DNA of 64,000 nucleotides from Bacteroidia bacterium (GCA_020051175.1 JAGVJJ010000014.1:16193-80192), one strand, 5' to 3'; positions 33,434-44,043 are shown, counted from the first letter of the stretch. Notes: generated by a model not told the origin, from the letters alone. Numbers and translations: made by a program.

Positions 33434-33463
33434 AGTTACACTTTTGATTTTCATGGTAAAATT
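33413..33463. repeat. Perfect palindrome, right flank of the DUF4143 ATPase gene
   Basis: Twenty-four-base arms (33413-33436 and 33440-33463) around a 3-base centre make a perfect 51-base palindrome. Its core CCATGAAAATCAAAAGT is the one seen at 32186. It fills the gap between the maf stop (33467) and the ATPase promoter, leaving 3 bases to the maf stop. Confidence 0.95.
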
Positions 33464-33466
33464 AAT

Positions 33467-34042
33467 TTAGAATTTCAGCAATTCTTCATACACTTCCCTT
33501 ACAGGGAGTCCCATTACATTGAAATAAGTGCCTTCTATCTTCTCTACAGCTATATAGCCAATCCACTCCTGCGCACCATAGGCACCAGCTTTATCATAAG
33601 GATTATAATTGGTAATATAATAGTCTATTTCTTCCTGTGACAATACTTTGAAATAAACATCGGTTTGCGCATAGAACGACTTCTCTTTGTGCTTTGACTT
33701 TAAGCACACTCCCGTATATACCTGATGCTTTTTGCCAGATAACAGTTTCAGCATGCGCACAGCATCCTCGTAATTTTCGGGCTTATTCAATACCTGATCC
33801 TCAATCCATACAACCGTATCCGCTGTAATAACAATTGTATCGTCCGCTAAGTCTTCTTCAAAAGCATCCGCCTTTTTTTTGCACAGGTATAGTGGTATTT
33901 CCTGGGCTTTTAAGGTCTCTGGAAAACTCTCATCCACATCTTTGGTATGTACTTCAAAGTTCAGTCCCAGCTCCTTCAGTAAATACTGCCTTCTTGGCGA
34001 TTTTGAAGCCAGTATGATTTTGTTTTTATTCAGCTCTTTCAT
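33467..34042 (-). CDS. maf: Nucleoside triphosphate pyrophosphatase, Maf family
   Basis: From ATG 34042 the protein has 191 residues. It shows the Maf signature IILASKSPRRQYLLKELGL, the central ITADTVVWIEDQVLNKP and the C-terminal GAYGAQEWIGYIAVEKIEGT with FNVMGLP. These enzymes remove modified or canonical nucleoside triphosphates, preventing their incorporation. A start at 34072 is open but would overlap gpsA by 26 bases; the chosen ATG leaves a 4-base gap. It ends an operon with the acyltransferase and gpsA. The palindrome lies just beyond its stop. Confidence 0.92.
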   Translation of the reverse strand: MKELNKNKIILASKSPRRQYLLKELGLNFEVHTKDVDESFPETLKAQEIPLYLCKKKADAFEEDLADDTIVITADTVVWIEDQVLNKPENYEDAVRMLKLLSGKKHQVYTGVCLKSKHKEKSFYAQTDVYFKVLSQEEIDYYITNYNPYDKAGAYGAQEWIGYIAVEKIEGTYFNVMGLPVREVYEELLKF

Positions 34043-34046
34043 TCCC

Positions 34047-35069
34047 TTAATCTGCACCAAATTTAAATTCAATGTCCTTTTTCTGCCGTATGGCCATCAG
34101 CTCCTCCATTACCATTGGTACAGTTTTCTGTTCATATACAATTTTGTAGGTTGCACTAGTAATTGGCATGTCAATCCCCAGTTGCTCGGCCTTTTCTTTT
34201 ACTGATTTCAATGTATAAACGCCTTCCGCAACCTGGCCAATGCTCTTTATAGCTTCTTCCAAAGTAGCCCCTTCGGCTATTTTCTGTCCAATCCTGAAAT
34301 TACGGCTAAGCTCCGAATTACATGTAGCTATAAGGTCTCCGACACCTGCTAAACCAAGAAATGTGGAAGGATTGGCCATAAAATGGTATGCAAAACGGCT
34401 CATTTCACTCAACGCCCTGGCAATCATGAGGCTTTTAGCATTTTCTCCGTACCCTCCCGCCTGTATAATACCCGAACAAATTGCATAGATATTTTTCAAT
34501 GCACCCGCAAGCTCTATGCCGCACACATCCTCGTTCCCATATATACGAATGGTTTTCCCGCTAAGCGCTTTCTGAACTTTTTCAATCACTTCATTGAACC
34601 GGCTCGCAATAACACTTCCAACAGGTTTTCCCATTAATATTTCTGCAGCAAAATTAGGTCCGCTCAATGCCCCAATCTTCAGGCATGGGGTTTCTTCAGC
34701 AAGCACTTCTGTCATTGACTTAAAAGTATTCTGCTCAAACCCTTTGGTAGTAGTAATTAGAATCTGGTCACCGGATACATATTTGCCTACCTCCTTTGCC
34801 ACACCTCTGAAAGCCTTGCTGGGAATACTCATAAAAATCAGTGAAGAACCAGCAATTGCCTCTTCCAGTGATGTGGTTGCCTTAATAGCAGCAGGTAGAG
34901 TAATACCTGGCGCATACTTGGTATTCTCATGTCGTGTATTTATTGAATTTACAACTGCTTCATCCCTCAGCCATAGTTTTACTGTTTCATGATTAGCAGC
35001 AAGCAAATATGCAATAGTAGTACCAAAAGAACCACCACCAATAACCGTTACAATTTTGTTTGTAGCCAT
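34047..35069 (-). CDS. gpsA: NAD(P)H-dependent glycerol-3-phosphate dehydrogenase
   Basis: A 340-residue GpsA. The dinucleotide-binding motif is VIGGGSFGTTIAYLLA (glycines 11-13 and 16). SGPNFAAEI and ELAGALKNIYAICSGI carry the family's substrate-binding and catalytic lysine regions, and LAGVGDLIATCNSELSRN is the C-terminal signature. It reduces dihydroxyacetone phosphate to sn-glycerol-3-phosphate for phospholipid synthesis. Its start overlaps the end of the upstream acyltransferase gene by 22 bases, so the supplier and the consumer of glycerol-3-phosphate are probably translationally coupled. Confidence 0.95.
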   Translation of the reverse strand: MATNKIVTVIGGGSFGTTIAYLLAANHETVKLWLRDEAVVNSINTRHENTKYAPGITLPAAIKATTSLEEAIAGSSLIFMSIPSKAFRGVAKEVGKYVSGDQILITTTKGFEQNTFKSMTEVLAEETPCLKIGALSGPNFAAEILMGKPVGSVIASRFNEVIEKVQKALSGKTIRIYGNEDVCGIELAGALKNIYAICSGIIQAGGYGENAKSLMIARALSEMSRFAYHFMANPSTFLGLAGVGDLIATCNSELSRNFRIGQKIAEGATLEEAIKSIGQVAEGVYTLKSVKEKAEQLGIDMPITSATYKIVYEQKTVPMVMEELMAIRQKKDIEFKFGAD

Positions 35070-36655
35070 AAGTTTAAATCTGTTTCAAGTCCGTACGATG
35101 TAAGTTTATTCTGATAATAATACAGCGTTATCAAATCATTGCTTATGAATGAATTGTTCTGCTCCTGCAATATACTCTCGCCATGATAAGAGGTTAACTG
35201 GCGTTTCGCGTACGCAACAATTTCGTCAACAGGTTTTGTTGAAATGATCCTGCCCAGCTTCAATTCATCATTATCACGCTTCTTAAATAATATATCCTTT
35301 ATAAAACCAACGGTTTCATAAAGGAGCTCCTTTTTACATTCAGCCTCATAGCTGGAGACCAGTTTAAATACATTACTGAATGGATATTTCTTCTGAAATA
35401 TCTTAAACAATGCATACGACACCAGGTGCGTATCCATAATTACATTATTTTTTGAAAATGATTTTAAAATTTTACTTCCTAAAATAGAAGTGTACACCCT
35501 GTCTCTTTGGAAAGAAAAATCCGGTACCCCGTCAACAAGAATATATTTGTGAATATCAATAGGCCTTGAATGTGAATCAATACTTTGTCCCTCATCATTC
35601 ACTTCATTCCCGAAAATATCCAGCGGTTCACCAAAACAAACCGTGATGCGTGAATCCACGTTCACCGTTTTCTTTGCGAAAGCCAGGATATTTCCTATTT
35701 TATTGGATGAATCATTTGGTAAAATCACTTGCCTGCTGCCTTCTTCAATCAGGTATTCTTCAATTAAATCACGCGCTTCCAGGCACAACTCATAATTAAT
35801 GGTGCAGGGCACCACATAAAAGTTTTTCTTAACACCTTGTCTCGCCTCTTTGATATAGGTGGAAAGTCCGCTTCCAAGCAAACCTAGTTTTAGTTGCTCT
35901 TCAATTTTTCCGCTTCTGCTGCGGGTTCCACCCGGGTAAAAAAGGTTATGGTAACCATATTCAAGGCTTACAGAAGCATAATTCTTCAGCACATCCTTAT
36001 ATAAATCATTCTTTTTTTCTCTATCCACTTTATAAGCACCCAGATTGGTCATCATAAAACTAAGTACGGGATTGGTAAACAGGTTTAAACCAGCACCGTA
36101 TACTAGTGGTGGCAATCCTGTAAGATAGGTTGCATAGCCTATCACAATGCTATCAAAATTGCTCTGATGTGTGGGGGTAACTATCAGTGTCCCCATTTTA
36201 CTTAAGCGCAGGATTTTATCTACCGGGCCTATAATACTGATATTCTCATTGACTTTCTCTTTTCCTTTCTTGGAAAAAAGCTTCCAGAATGGCTCATTTA
36301 CAAGTATTGCCTTAAGGAGATAAGGTACCACGCGCTTTGCAAAGCTATACACTTTAGGACTATATCCCCCGGCTATCTCATTCGCATAATTGGCAATAAT
36401 CTCCCTTAATATTTCTTCCTTTTCCAAAGGACCGGCAGAATGGAAGCGCTTTTCAATACGTTGCCAGAATGCAATATCAATCCTTACGTTTTTAGTGCGT
36501 TTTTTCGATTTCAGCCGCTTTTTCTCAAGATAAATGGTATCATGAATAATATTATCAATCGTAAGTTCATCATTGCGTTTGCAATAAGCCTTCTGATCGT
36601 TCAGTGTTTGTTCAATTACTAATTCTATTGCCTTACTCCTGTCTTCTTTTTTCAT
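35048..36655 (-). CDS. Glycerol-3-phosphate / 1-acylglycerol-phosphate acyltransferase (PlsB/PlsC-like)
   Basis: A 535-residue protein with the acyltransferase motifs PTHQSNFDS (HX4D, His163 and Asp168), FYPGGTRSRSGKIEEQLKLG and, further on, VVPCTINYE. It resembles PlsB-type enzymes by size, with long N- and C-terminal extensions, while shorter PlsC proteins lack them. It would acylate glycerol-3-phosphate (or its monoacyl form) at the inner membrane. Overlap with gpsA supports glycerol-3-phosphate as the acceptor. Which acylation step it performs cannot be fixed from sequence alone. Confidence 0.85.
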   Translation of the reverse strand: MKKEDRSKAIELVIEQTLNDQKAYCKRNDELTIDNIIHDTIYLEKKRLKSKKRTKNVRIDIAFWQRIEKRFHSAGPLEKEEILREIIANYANEIAGGYSPKVYSFAKRVVPYLLKAILVNEPFWKLFSKKGKEKVNENISIIGPVDKILRLSKMGTLIVTPTHQSNFDSIVIGYATYLTGLPPLVYGAGLNLFTNPVLSFMMTNLGAYKVDREKKNDLYKDVLKNYASVSLEYGYHNLFYPGGTRSRSGKIEEQLKLGLLGSGLSTYIKEARQGVKKNFYVVPCTINYELCLEARDLIEEYLIEEGSRQVILPNDSSNKIGNILAFAKKTVNVDSRITVCFGEPLDIFGNEVNDEGQSIDSHSRPIDIHKYILVDGVPDFSFQRDRVYTSILGSKILKSFSKNNVIMDTHLVSYALFKIFQKKYPFSNVFKLVSSYEAECKKELLYETVGFIKDILFKKRDNDELKLGRIISTKPVDEIVAYAKRQLTSYHGESILQEQNNSFISNDLITLYYYQNKLTSYGLETDLNLWLQTKL

Positions 36656-36824
36656 GAATAAATTGGGTTAGTCAAATTCTACTGTTTGTAATTTTCTAAT
36701 AGTTATACCATTAGCGCAGTTTACAACCGGTATAGAGTTAAATAATTATACTAAAAGTAAATAATTATTCGAAATAATCAAGCATTGTTCTCCGCACAGC
36801 ATAGCTGAGTACCTATAAAATAAA

Positions 36825-36856
36825 TTTGCTTTCAAGAATTATATATCGTAGGTTTG
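36825..36856 (+). promoter_or_regulatory. Promoter of the secreted glycosidase gene
   Basis: TTTG (36825-36828) and TAGGTTTG (36849-36856) are separated by 20 bases, an excellent Bacteroidota promoter. The leader would be about 55 bases. Confidence 0.6.
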
Positions 36857-36917
36857 GTAAAAGGCTTAATGCAGAAGGGATTACCAGCTTTAACAAAACT
36901 AACTTAACGGTTGTTAC

Positions 36918-39203
36918 ATGAAAAAAAATCTCAGCAGAATACTGTTTGTCTTTGCAACATTTATTTTCACAAATGTAAATGCTCAGCAGGAATATGACTT
37001 TAATATACCTGCAACTCAGGACACAAATTTTTTTCAGGTTGTGCCTGAACCTGAAAATGCTTCCCGCCAACTCCTTTATCCAAAGCGGGAATTCAGATGT
37101 GTATGGATTGCTACTGTTTATAACATTGATTACCCGTCCAATACAGGTCTTTCTGTAAACACTCTCAAAAATGAATTTATTTCACTGATGAATAAACTGA
37201 AGGCAGCTGGTATCAATGCTGCTTTTGTTCAGATACGGCCTTCCTGCGATGCTTTTTACAATAGTCCCTACGAGCCTTGGTCAGAGTGGCTTACAGGCAC
37301 CCAGGGTGTTGCTCCTTCCGGAGGGTTCGACCCGCTTGTTTTTATGATAGAAGAAGCCCATAAACGTGGAATCGAATTTCATGCCTGGCTAAACCCATAC
37401 CGGGCTGTGGTAAGTATCAGCAGCAGTAGTATTGCAAGCACCCACGTATCTGTTGTTCATCCTTCGTGGTGTGTAACCTACAATTCGCTGAAGCTATTAA
37501 ACCCGGGATTACCGGAGGTACGCGACTATGTTAAAATGGTTGTTGCTGATATTGTAACACGTTACAATATAGACGGTATTCACTTCGATGATTATTTCTA
37601 TCCCTATCCGGCCAATGGTACCACATTTAATGACAATGCCACTTTTGCTGCTTATCCCAGAGGCATCACCAATCAGAACGATTGGAGAAGGGACAATGTT
37701 AACCTTCTTATCGGAATGATAAACGATACTATAAAAACGATTAAACCATATGTAAAATTTGGTGTTGGACCTTTTGGTATCTGGAAAAGTGGTGTACCTC
37801 CTGGTATTACAGGATTATCATCGTATAGCGCTATTTATTGCGATCCTATCGCATGGCTCAACAACCAGGATATTGATTATGTTGCACCTCAGCTCTACTG
37901 GAAAATAGGCACCAACCAGGATTTCAATACACTTGTCGACTGGTGGGGCACACAGGCCAGTAACAAAAACCGGCACTGCTACGCAGGTATGGCCTCTTAT
38001 CTACTTGACCCTAATAACAGCAACTGGGCTATCAATGACATACTGAATCAGATCACCAGCGCACGCCAGATCAATTTTAAGGCCCAGGGACAATCCTTTT
38101 TTAGCGCCACATCTGTAAAAGACAACCTGAAACACCTTGCCGACTCACTTTCCTTATCATTCAACAAATACAAGTGCCTGATACCTGCCATGCCCTGGCT
38201 GGATTCTATAGCGCCACTTCCACCGGCAAATGTTTCACATACAATAACCTCATTTGGCGTAACATTAAATTGGCAATTACCGGCACCGGCAACAGATGCC
38301 GATACCGCAAAGTATTTTGTAATATACCGCAGCACTGATGGCTCAGCTGTCGACATCACAGACTCCAGACAGATATTGTACATTTCGCCAGAGCCCATTA
38401 TTACATACAATGACACACTTACCCTAAGCTCCTATCCCGGAGTGGCATACGCGATTACCAGCTGTGATAAATTACACAATGAAAGTTCAGTTGAATACAT
38501 CAATGTAACAATAACACCACCCGCCAACGACAACTGCATGGCTTCGCAAAATATAAGTCCAGCCCCTGGTTGCAGCCCCGTTTCGGGAGACTTATTATTT
38601 ACGTCAGCAAGCGGAAACCCGGCTGCCGAATGTGATAATTTCAGCAATCCGGCCTTGCAGGACGTTTGGTTCTCTTTTATTGCAACTGACACAATTCACA
38701 AAATAAAAATAAATCCTGGTGGAGATATGGATGCGGTACTCAGCCTATACTCCGGTTGCGGCTCAACGGAGTTAAGCTGTGCTGACAATTCAGGACCTGG
38801 TTCACCGGATTCTCTTACAGCAACGGGATTAACCGTAGGAAATACATATCACGTAAGAATCTACGATTATGGCTCCATTGCTCCTTCAACTACTACATTC
38901 AACATTTGTATCACTGGCCCTGATTTGTCTACCAGTATAAAAGAGAGCCAAATTAGAACAGTTGAGCTGTATCCAAATCCATTTGATGGCACAACCTTAT
39001 ATGATAAAGTCACAAACAGTACAAATGAATTAATAATCTCTGTTCAGAACATACTTGGCCAGGTGGTTCTTACTAAAACGGTTGTACCCGAAAATGGAAG
39101 TTTTAGTTTGAATTTCAGCGAATCTCTTCAATCGGGCGTTTATCTCGTTAGCGTTCATAGCACACACTCCAATATTACTAAAAAAGTAGTTGTAAGAAAA
39201 TAG
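36918..39203 (+). CDS. Secreted GHL10/DUF187-type glycoside hydrolase with T9SS sorting domain
   Basis: This 761-residue protein has a signal peptide (MKKNLSRILFVFATFIFTNV, cleavage near NAQ). Residues about 50-420 form a GHL10 (DUF187) domain: REFRCVWIATVYNIDYPSN, INAAFVQIRPSCDAFYNS, FHAWLNPYRAV and GIHFDDYFYPYP, the last carrying the likely catalytic acidic residues. A fibronectin type III-like domain (about 425-530) and a pre-peptidase-like domain (about 535-675) follow. The C-terminus (VELYPNPFDGTTL, then GVYLVSVHS) is a type A sorting signal. Family members act on peptidoglycan or other glycans; the substrate here is unknown. It would reach the cell surface through the T9SS. Confidence 0.88.
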   Translation: MKKNLSRILFVFATFIFTNVNAQQEYDFNIPATQDTNFFQVVPEPENASRQLLYPKREFRCVWIATVYNIDYPSNTGLSVNTLKNEFISLMNKLKAAGINAAFVQIRPSCDAFYNSPYEPWSEWLTGTQGVAPSGGFDPLVFMIEEAHKRGIEFHAWLNPYRAVVSISSSSIASTHVSVVHPSWCVTYNSLKLLNPGLPEVRDYVKMVVADIVTRYNIDGIHFDDYFYPYPANGTTFNDNATFAAYPRGITNQNDWRRDNVNLLIGMINDTIKTIKPYVKFGVGPFGIWKSGVPPGITGLSSYSAIYCDPIAWLNNQDIDYVAPQLYWKIGTNQDFNTLVDWWGTQASNKNRHCYAGMASYLLDPNNSNWAINDILNQITSARQINFKAQGQSFFSATSVKDNLKHLADSLSLSFNKYKCLIPAMPWLDSIAPLPPANVSHTITSFGVTLNWQLPAPATDADTAKYFVIYRSTDGSAVDITDSRQILYISPEPIITYNDTLTLSSYPGVAYAITSCDKLHNESSVEYINVTITPPANDNCMASQNISPAPGCSPVSGDLLFTSASGNPAAECDNFSNPALQDVWFSFIATDTIHKIKINPGGDMDAVLSLYSGCGSTELSCADNSGPGSPDSLTATGLTVGNTYHVRIYDYGSIAPSTTTFNICITGPDLSTSIKESQIRTVELYPNPFDGTTLYDKVTNSTNELIISVQNILGQVVLTKTVVPENGSFSLNFSESLQSGVYLVSVHSTHSNITKKVVVRK

Positions 39204-39231
39204 CTTAAGATTATAATTACTCATAAAAAAA

Positions 39232-39276
39232 CAAAAACTCCCGGCTCAAAAAGAACCGGGAGTTTTTGTTTTTTTT
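39232..39276. terminator. Bidirectional rho-independent terminator
   Basis: Arms CAAAAACTCCCGG / CCGGGAGTTTTTG are perfect around an 11-base loop, and both strands end in T runs. It serves the convergent glycosidase and groL genes. Confidence 0.9.
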
Positions 39277-39281
39277 ACAAT

Positions 39282-39315
39282 ACCCCTCTCCTGTGGAGAG
39301 GGGCTGGGGAGAGGT
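39282..39315. repeat. GC-rich hairpin repeat after groL
   Basis: CCCCTCTCCTGTGGAGAGGGG followed by CTGGGGAGAGG forms a short stem-loop with a purine-rich tail. The same type of element lies at 50128-50162 in nearly the same wording, and a looser one at 19600. No function is visible. Confidence 0.7.
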
Positions 39316-39316
39316 T

Positions 39317-40957
<1,641 letters not shown>

Positions 40958-41049
40958 TTATTGTTTAATTGGTTGTTTAGTTTAATTCGATGAGTTTAAT
41001 CTTTTAAAACCCAGATTCGTAAATTCGTAAAAATTGGTTTATCCGTAAC

Positions 41050-41352
41050 CTAAACGATTGCGAAAATATCTGTTTCACGCATAATCAGGTAGTCTTTGCC
41101 TTCCAGCTGCACTTCGGTTCCAGCCCATTTACCATAAAGAATGGTGTCGCCAACTTTCACAGCAGGTTTGTTACCTTTTTCATCTACTTCACTTACAGCA
41201 ATCACTTTTCCTAATACTGGTTTTTCTTTTGCCGTGTCAGGAATATAAATTCCCCCTTTTGTTTTTTCTTCAGCCAGGGAAGCTTCAACAACTACTCTGT
41301 TCTGACTTCCCGCTACCGGCTTAATGTTTACTTTATTGGTTTCTTTTGCCAT
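41050..41352 (-). CDS. groS: Co-chaperonin GroES
   Basis: A 100-residue GroES, a few residues longer than the usual 91-97 because of an N-terminal MAKETNK extension. The mobile loop reads [18 protein letters not shown] and the roof-to-core region [33 protein letters not shown] and RETDIFAIV close the fold. It caps the GroEL ring. The gene precedes groL as usual. The gap to secG contains a strong terminator, so groSL are transcribed separately. Confidence 0.98.
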   Translation of the reverse strand: MAKETNKVNIKPVAGSQNRVVVEASLAEEKTKGGIYIPDTAKEKPVLGKVIAVSEVDEKGNKPAVKVGDTILYGKWAGTEVQLEGKDYLIMRETDIFAIV

Positions 41353-41479
41353 TTTTTTATGATTTTAGAAATTAATGAATATTAAGTTTAATGCGCCCTT
41401 TTTATGACAGTTTTTGTGCCAATCCCTTATAATTTGCTTTAAAAAGACAATTTTTCAGTTTTTATTTCTTTTAGCAAAA

Positions 41480-41513
41480 AAAATGTCAGAGTATCGTGAC
41501 ACTCTGACATTTT
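41480..41513 (-). terminator. Terminator after secG
   Basis: Arms AAAATGTCAGAGT / ACTCTGACATTTT are perfect over 13 bases, with an 8-base loop and a T run on the reverse strand. It separates secG from groS. Confidence 0.85.
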
Positions 41514-41534
41514 ATCTTAGGCTAAAAAATCAAC

Positions 41535-41885
41535 TTATTTTTTTGTTGTATCAATAGCAACCGGAGTCGCATTGCCAGCCGGAGTTGTTGGCTGTTCAGC
41601 AGGAACACTGGTTTCTTCAGCTCTGCTACGTGTTGCAGATTCAGAAGCTTTGGTTCCGGTTCCGGTCGAGGTATAACTTGTAGAAATCAGACTTAATGCA
41701 AGTAAAGCAATTGCCAGTGTCCATGTGGCTTTTTCAAGAAAATCAGCTGTTTTACGTACACCCATTACCTGGTTCGATGAAGCAAAAGAAGATGCCAAAC
41801 CGCCCCCTTTAGAGTTTTGTACCAATACTACCAGTATAAGAAGAATACAAACTATGATGATTAAAATTGAAATAACCGTTCCCAT
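41535..41885 (-). CDS. secG: Preprotein translocase subunit SecG
   Basis: A 116-residue SecG. The first transmembrane helix is ISILIIIVCILLILVVLVQN, and the conserved cytoplasmic loop is SKGGGLASSFASSNQVMGVR. A second helix (TWTLAIALLALSLIS) follows, then a low-complexity tail rich in Ser, Thr and Pro typical of Bacteroidota. It belongs to the SecYEG channel in the inner membrane. Its start is 3 bases after the stop of the preceding TPR-like gene. Confidence 0.95.
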   Translation of the reverse strand: MGTVISILIIIVCILLILVVLVQNSKGGGLASSFASSNQVMGVRKTADFLEKATWTLAIALLALSLISTSYTSTGTGTKASESATRSRAEETSVPAEQPTTPAGNATPVAIDTTKK

Positions 41886-41888
41886 TGT

Positions 41889-43373
41889 TTATTGTTTTTG
41901 TTGATTAATTAGTTTTCGTATATTTTTAATTTGGGCTGCAAAGTAAAGTCTTTTTTCTGGATATTTCAAGCGTAAATTTTCATACGCCTGTAAAGCTTTT
42001 GCATAATTGCCTTGTAATACCAGTATTTTAGCCAAAGTTTCGCTCATAAAAGTAATATCATCTGCAACACTTTGTTTGGCTTTATTTACCGGGTTATAAA
42101 ATTCGGCCTTTGGTTTGGATATTCTCGGCTCTTCACGTAAAAACTTGTCAATCAGGTCCATCGGACTTAATTTTTCTGCGTTCGCTTGAGAATCTTTTTG
42201 TGAAACTGCTTTTTCAGCTGGAACGGATGCATGTTTTAACCAGTCGGTAAAAGAGTGGGGTTCACTTGCCTCAAAATCAGACTGTACAATTTCTTTAGCA
42301 TGTTCCCCGGTTTGCTCTGATGGCGTATTCAATATAAAGTTTGATGCCCCTGCATTTTCAACTTCTTCCTCAGCAAAATAATCCGCTACCTCATACTCCC
42401 GGTTCATTAATTTTAGCTCGGTGTCTGCAATTGCTGCTTCGGCCAGGTATTCTTTTTCTAAGTCAACCGCAAACACCTCTGTGTTAGTTCCTGCTTTACC
42501 ATCTTTCTCTTCTTTTGTACTAACAATATCTTCCTGAACGTTTTCCCCATCACTTTCATTCGTTACAACAATACCTTCAGTCAATCCTTCTTTGATAGTT
42601 TCTGCAACTTCAATTTCCGTTGTCGGGCTGACAGTAATCGACTCATTTTCAACAACATTCAACACAGTTTCTGCTTCCGTAATTTCAATCTCAGTGGAAA
42701 CGTTAGAGTTTTCCTCGATAACAGGGGCAACAGCATTGGCTTCTGTCTCAATTGAAATGGTTGCATCATTAACCACAACAGACTCTAAATCAACATCTTG
42801 AGATTCAACATTCTCCGAAACGACCTCCTTAACCTCAGAAACCACAATATTTTCAGGTATGTTATTCGCAAAAACTTCCGGATCAACATTATAAACAAAT
42901 GGTCCAGTTGTTATCTCGGTCTTTTCTGCAATAATAGTTTCATTATTCTTCTCAGCATCCTCTACCCTGTTTAGTATTTCGGCACTTTTAATTTCTGAAA
43001 CCGGTTCTTTCGTTTCTGCAACACTTTCTTTTATAACCGCTGTTTCAACAGGTTTAACTTCTTCCTTTAAAACCGGTGTTGGTATATCCGCTTCCTGAAC
43101 AATATGTTCCTGGACTTCCACAAAAACCGGCTCCTGAACAAATTTATTCGTAATGAGATTGTACAGCACCTTTCGGTCAGTGGCATAAGTTGCAGTTACC
43201 TTCAGCTGGTTATTATAGTGAATGCTGTTTTCATTATGCAGGCTTTTCGCATAAAGTAAATGAGCCGTTTGAAAATAAGGAAAGTCCTTTAACAATCCTG
43301 CAAGCACAGCGCTATCAGCCCCTGTTAATTTTTCAGGGTTACTCATAAATGATATAAACTGACTGCGGTTCAT
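41889..43373 (-). CDS. Acidic TPR-like protein of the secG operon
   Basis: A 494-residue protein with a conserved helical N-terminus (MNRSQFISFMSNPEKLTGAD, then LLKDFPYFQTAHLLYAKSLH), a long acidic Val/Glu/Thr-rich low-complexity middle (about 80-350) and a C-terminal helical TPR-like motif (SETLAKILVLQGNYAKALQA). I recall proteins of this pattern between lptE and secG in other Bacteroidota; function is unknown. The middle region has repeated VVE/ETEI-like units and is probably disordered. It lies 21 bases after lptE. Confidence 0.75.
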   Translation of the reverse strand: MNRSQFISFMSNPEKLTGADSAVLAGLLKDFPYFQTAHLLYAKSLHNENSIHYNNQLKVTATYATDRKVLYNLITNKFVQEPVFVEVQEHIVQEADIPTPVLKEEVKPVETAVIKESVAETKEPVSEIKSAEILNRVEDAEKNNETIIAEKTEITTGPFVYNVDPEVFANNIPENIVVSEVKEVVSENVESQDVDLESVVVNDATISIETEANAVAPVIEENSNVSTEIEITEAETVLNVVENESITVSPTTEIEVAETIKEGLTEGIVVTNESDGENVQEDIVSTKEEKDGKAGTNTEVFAVDLEKEYLAEAAIADTELKLMNREYEVADYFAEEEVENAGASNFILNTPSEQTGEHAKEIVQSDFEASEPHSFTDWLKHASVPAEKAVSQKDSQANAEKLSPMDLIDKFLREEPRISKPKAEFYNPVNKAKQSVADDITFMSETLAKILVLQGNYAKALQAYENLRLKYPEKRLYFAAQIKNIRKLINQQKQ

Positions 43374-43394
43374 TGCTTTTTTATAAAATCCCCC

Positions 43395-43934
43395 TTACCA
43401 ATCGTTCAGCGACCTGTTAAAAATATCCTGTACCAGCTGGCTGTTGATCTCGTCCATTAACTGGTCCTCAACAGCCGCCAAGCTCTGCGTGCTCGGGTAA
43501 TCGTAAAAACGACTAAATGTCTGCTCGAAATTTTTCTTCTCATCAAAAACACAGGTGTATTTTACGTTCACAGTAATTGTCAAACGGTTTAAAGCTGCCT
43601 GGTCCGTGCTTTGAATAGCTATTGGAGCTGTCGCATAGCCAATAATGCTACCCTCATAATCCAGGTCGCCACCTCGGCTCACAAGACCTAAACGGGTTTG
43701 TGTACTCAGCTTATCACGAAGTGCTTCAGTAAACTTCTGGCTTAATGTAGGCGGTGCAAGCGAAGCATTGTTCTGAAAATATTGCACAGAAACAGTTTTC
43801 GCCTCAACAGGAATAGAAACCCCGTTAAACGAATAGCTTATCTTACAGCCCTGGAACAAAACAGCAGCTACAAAACAAAGCCCAATAAAAAAAAGCTTCA
43901 CGCGGTACTTTTCTATTTTATAAAATGTTCTCAA
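43395..43934 (-). CDS. lptE: LPS assembly lipoprotein LptE
   Basis: A 179-residue lipoprotein with lipobox LFQGC (Cys30) after an N-terminal hydrophobic helix. The mature start KISYSFNGVSIPVEAKTVSV and LSQKFTEALRDKLSTQTRL, then DLDYEGSIIGYA, are the Bacteroidota LptE pattern. LptE plugs the LptD barrel and helps insert LPS into the outer membrane. lptD is not in this window. The signal segment is preceded by about 12 polar residues, somewhat long. It is in the conserved secG neighbourhood. Confidence 0.88.
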   Translation of the reverse strand: MRTFYKIEKYRVKLFFIGLCFVAAVLFQGCKISYSFNGVSIPVEAKTVSVQYFQNNASLAPPTLSQKFTEALRDKLSTQTRLGLVSRGGDLDYEGSIIGYATAPIAIQSTDQAALNRLTITVNVKYTCVFDEKKNFEQTFSRFYDYPSTQSLAAVEDQLMDEINSQLVQDIFNRSLNDW

Positions 43935-43951
43935 TTACCCCTTTATTACCC

Positions 43952-44028
43952 CAATAACTAATAACTAATAACCAATAACTAATAACTAATAACTAATAAC
44001 CAATAACCAATAACTAATAACTAATAAC
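43952..44028. repeat. Heptad tandem repeat (C/T)AATAAC x11
   Basis: Eleven contiguous heptads, each CAATAAC or TAATAAC, with two looser units following. The array fills the gap between the sigma-54 activator stop and the lptE start. Its complement (GTTATTG/GTTATTA) forms the array at 15781-15822. Confidence 0.95.
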
Positions 44029-44043
44029 TAATGAACCAATGAA

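Noticed and set aside
41353..41534. CIRCE operator upstream of groS
   Set aside because: The inverted repeat here (TGTCAGAGT...ACTCTGACA) lies after secG, has a T run and does not match TTAGCACTC-N9-GAGTGCTAA.
43952..44028. CRISPR array
   Set aside because: The repeat is a contiguous 7-base unit with no spacers, and no cas genes are present.
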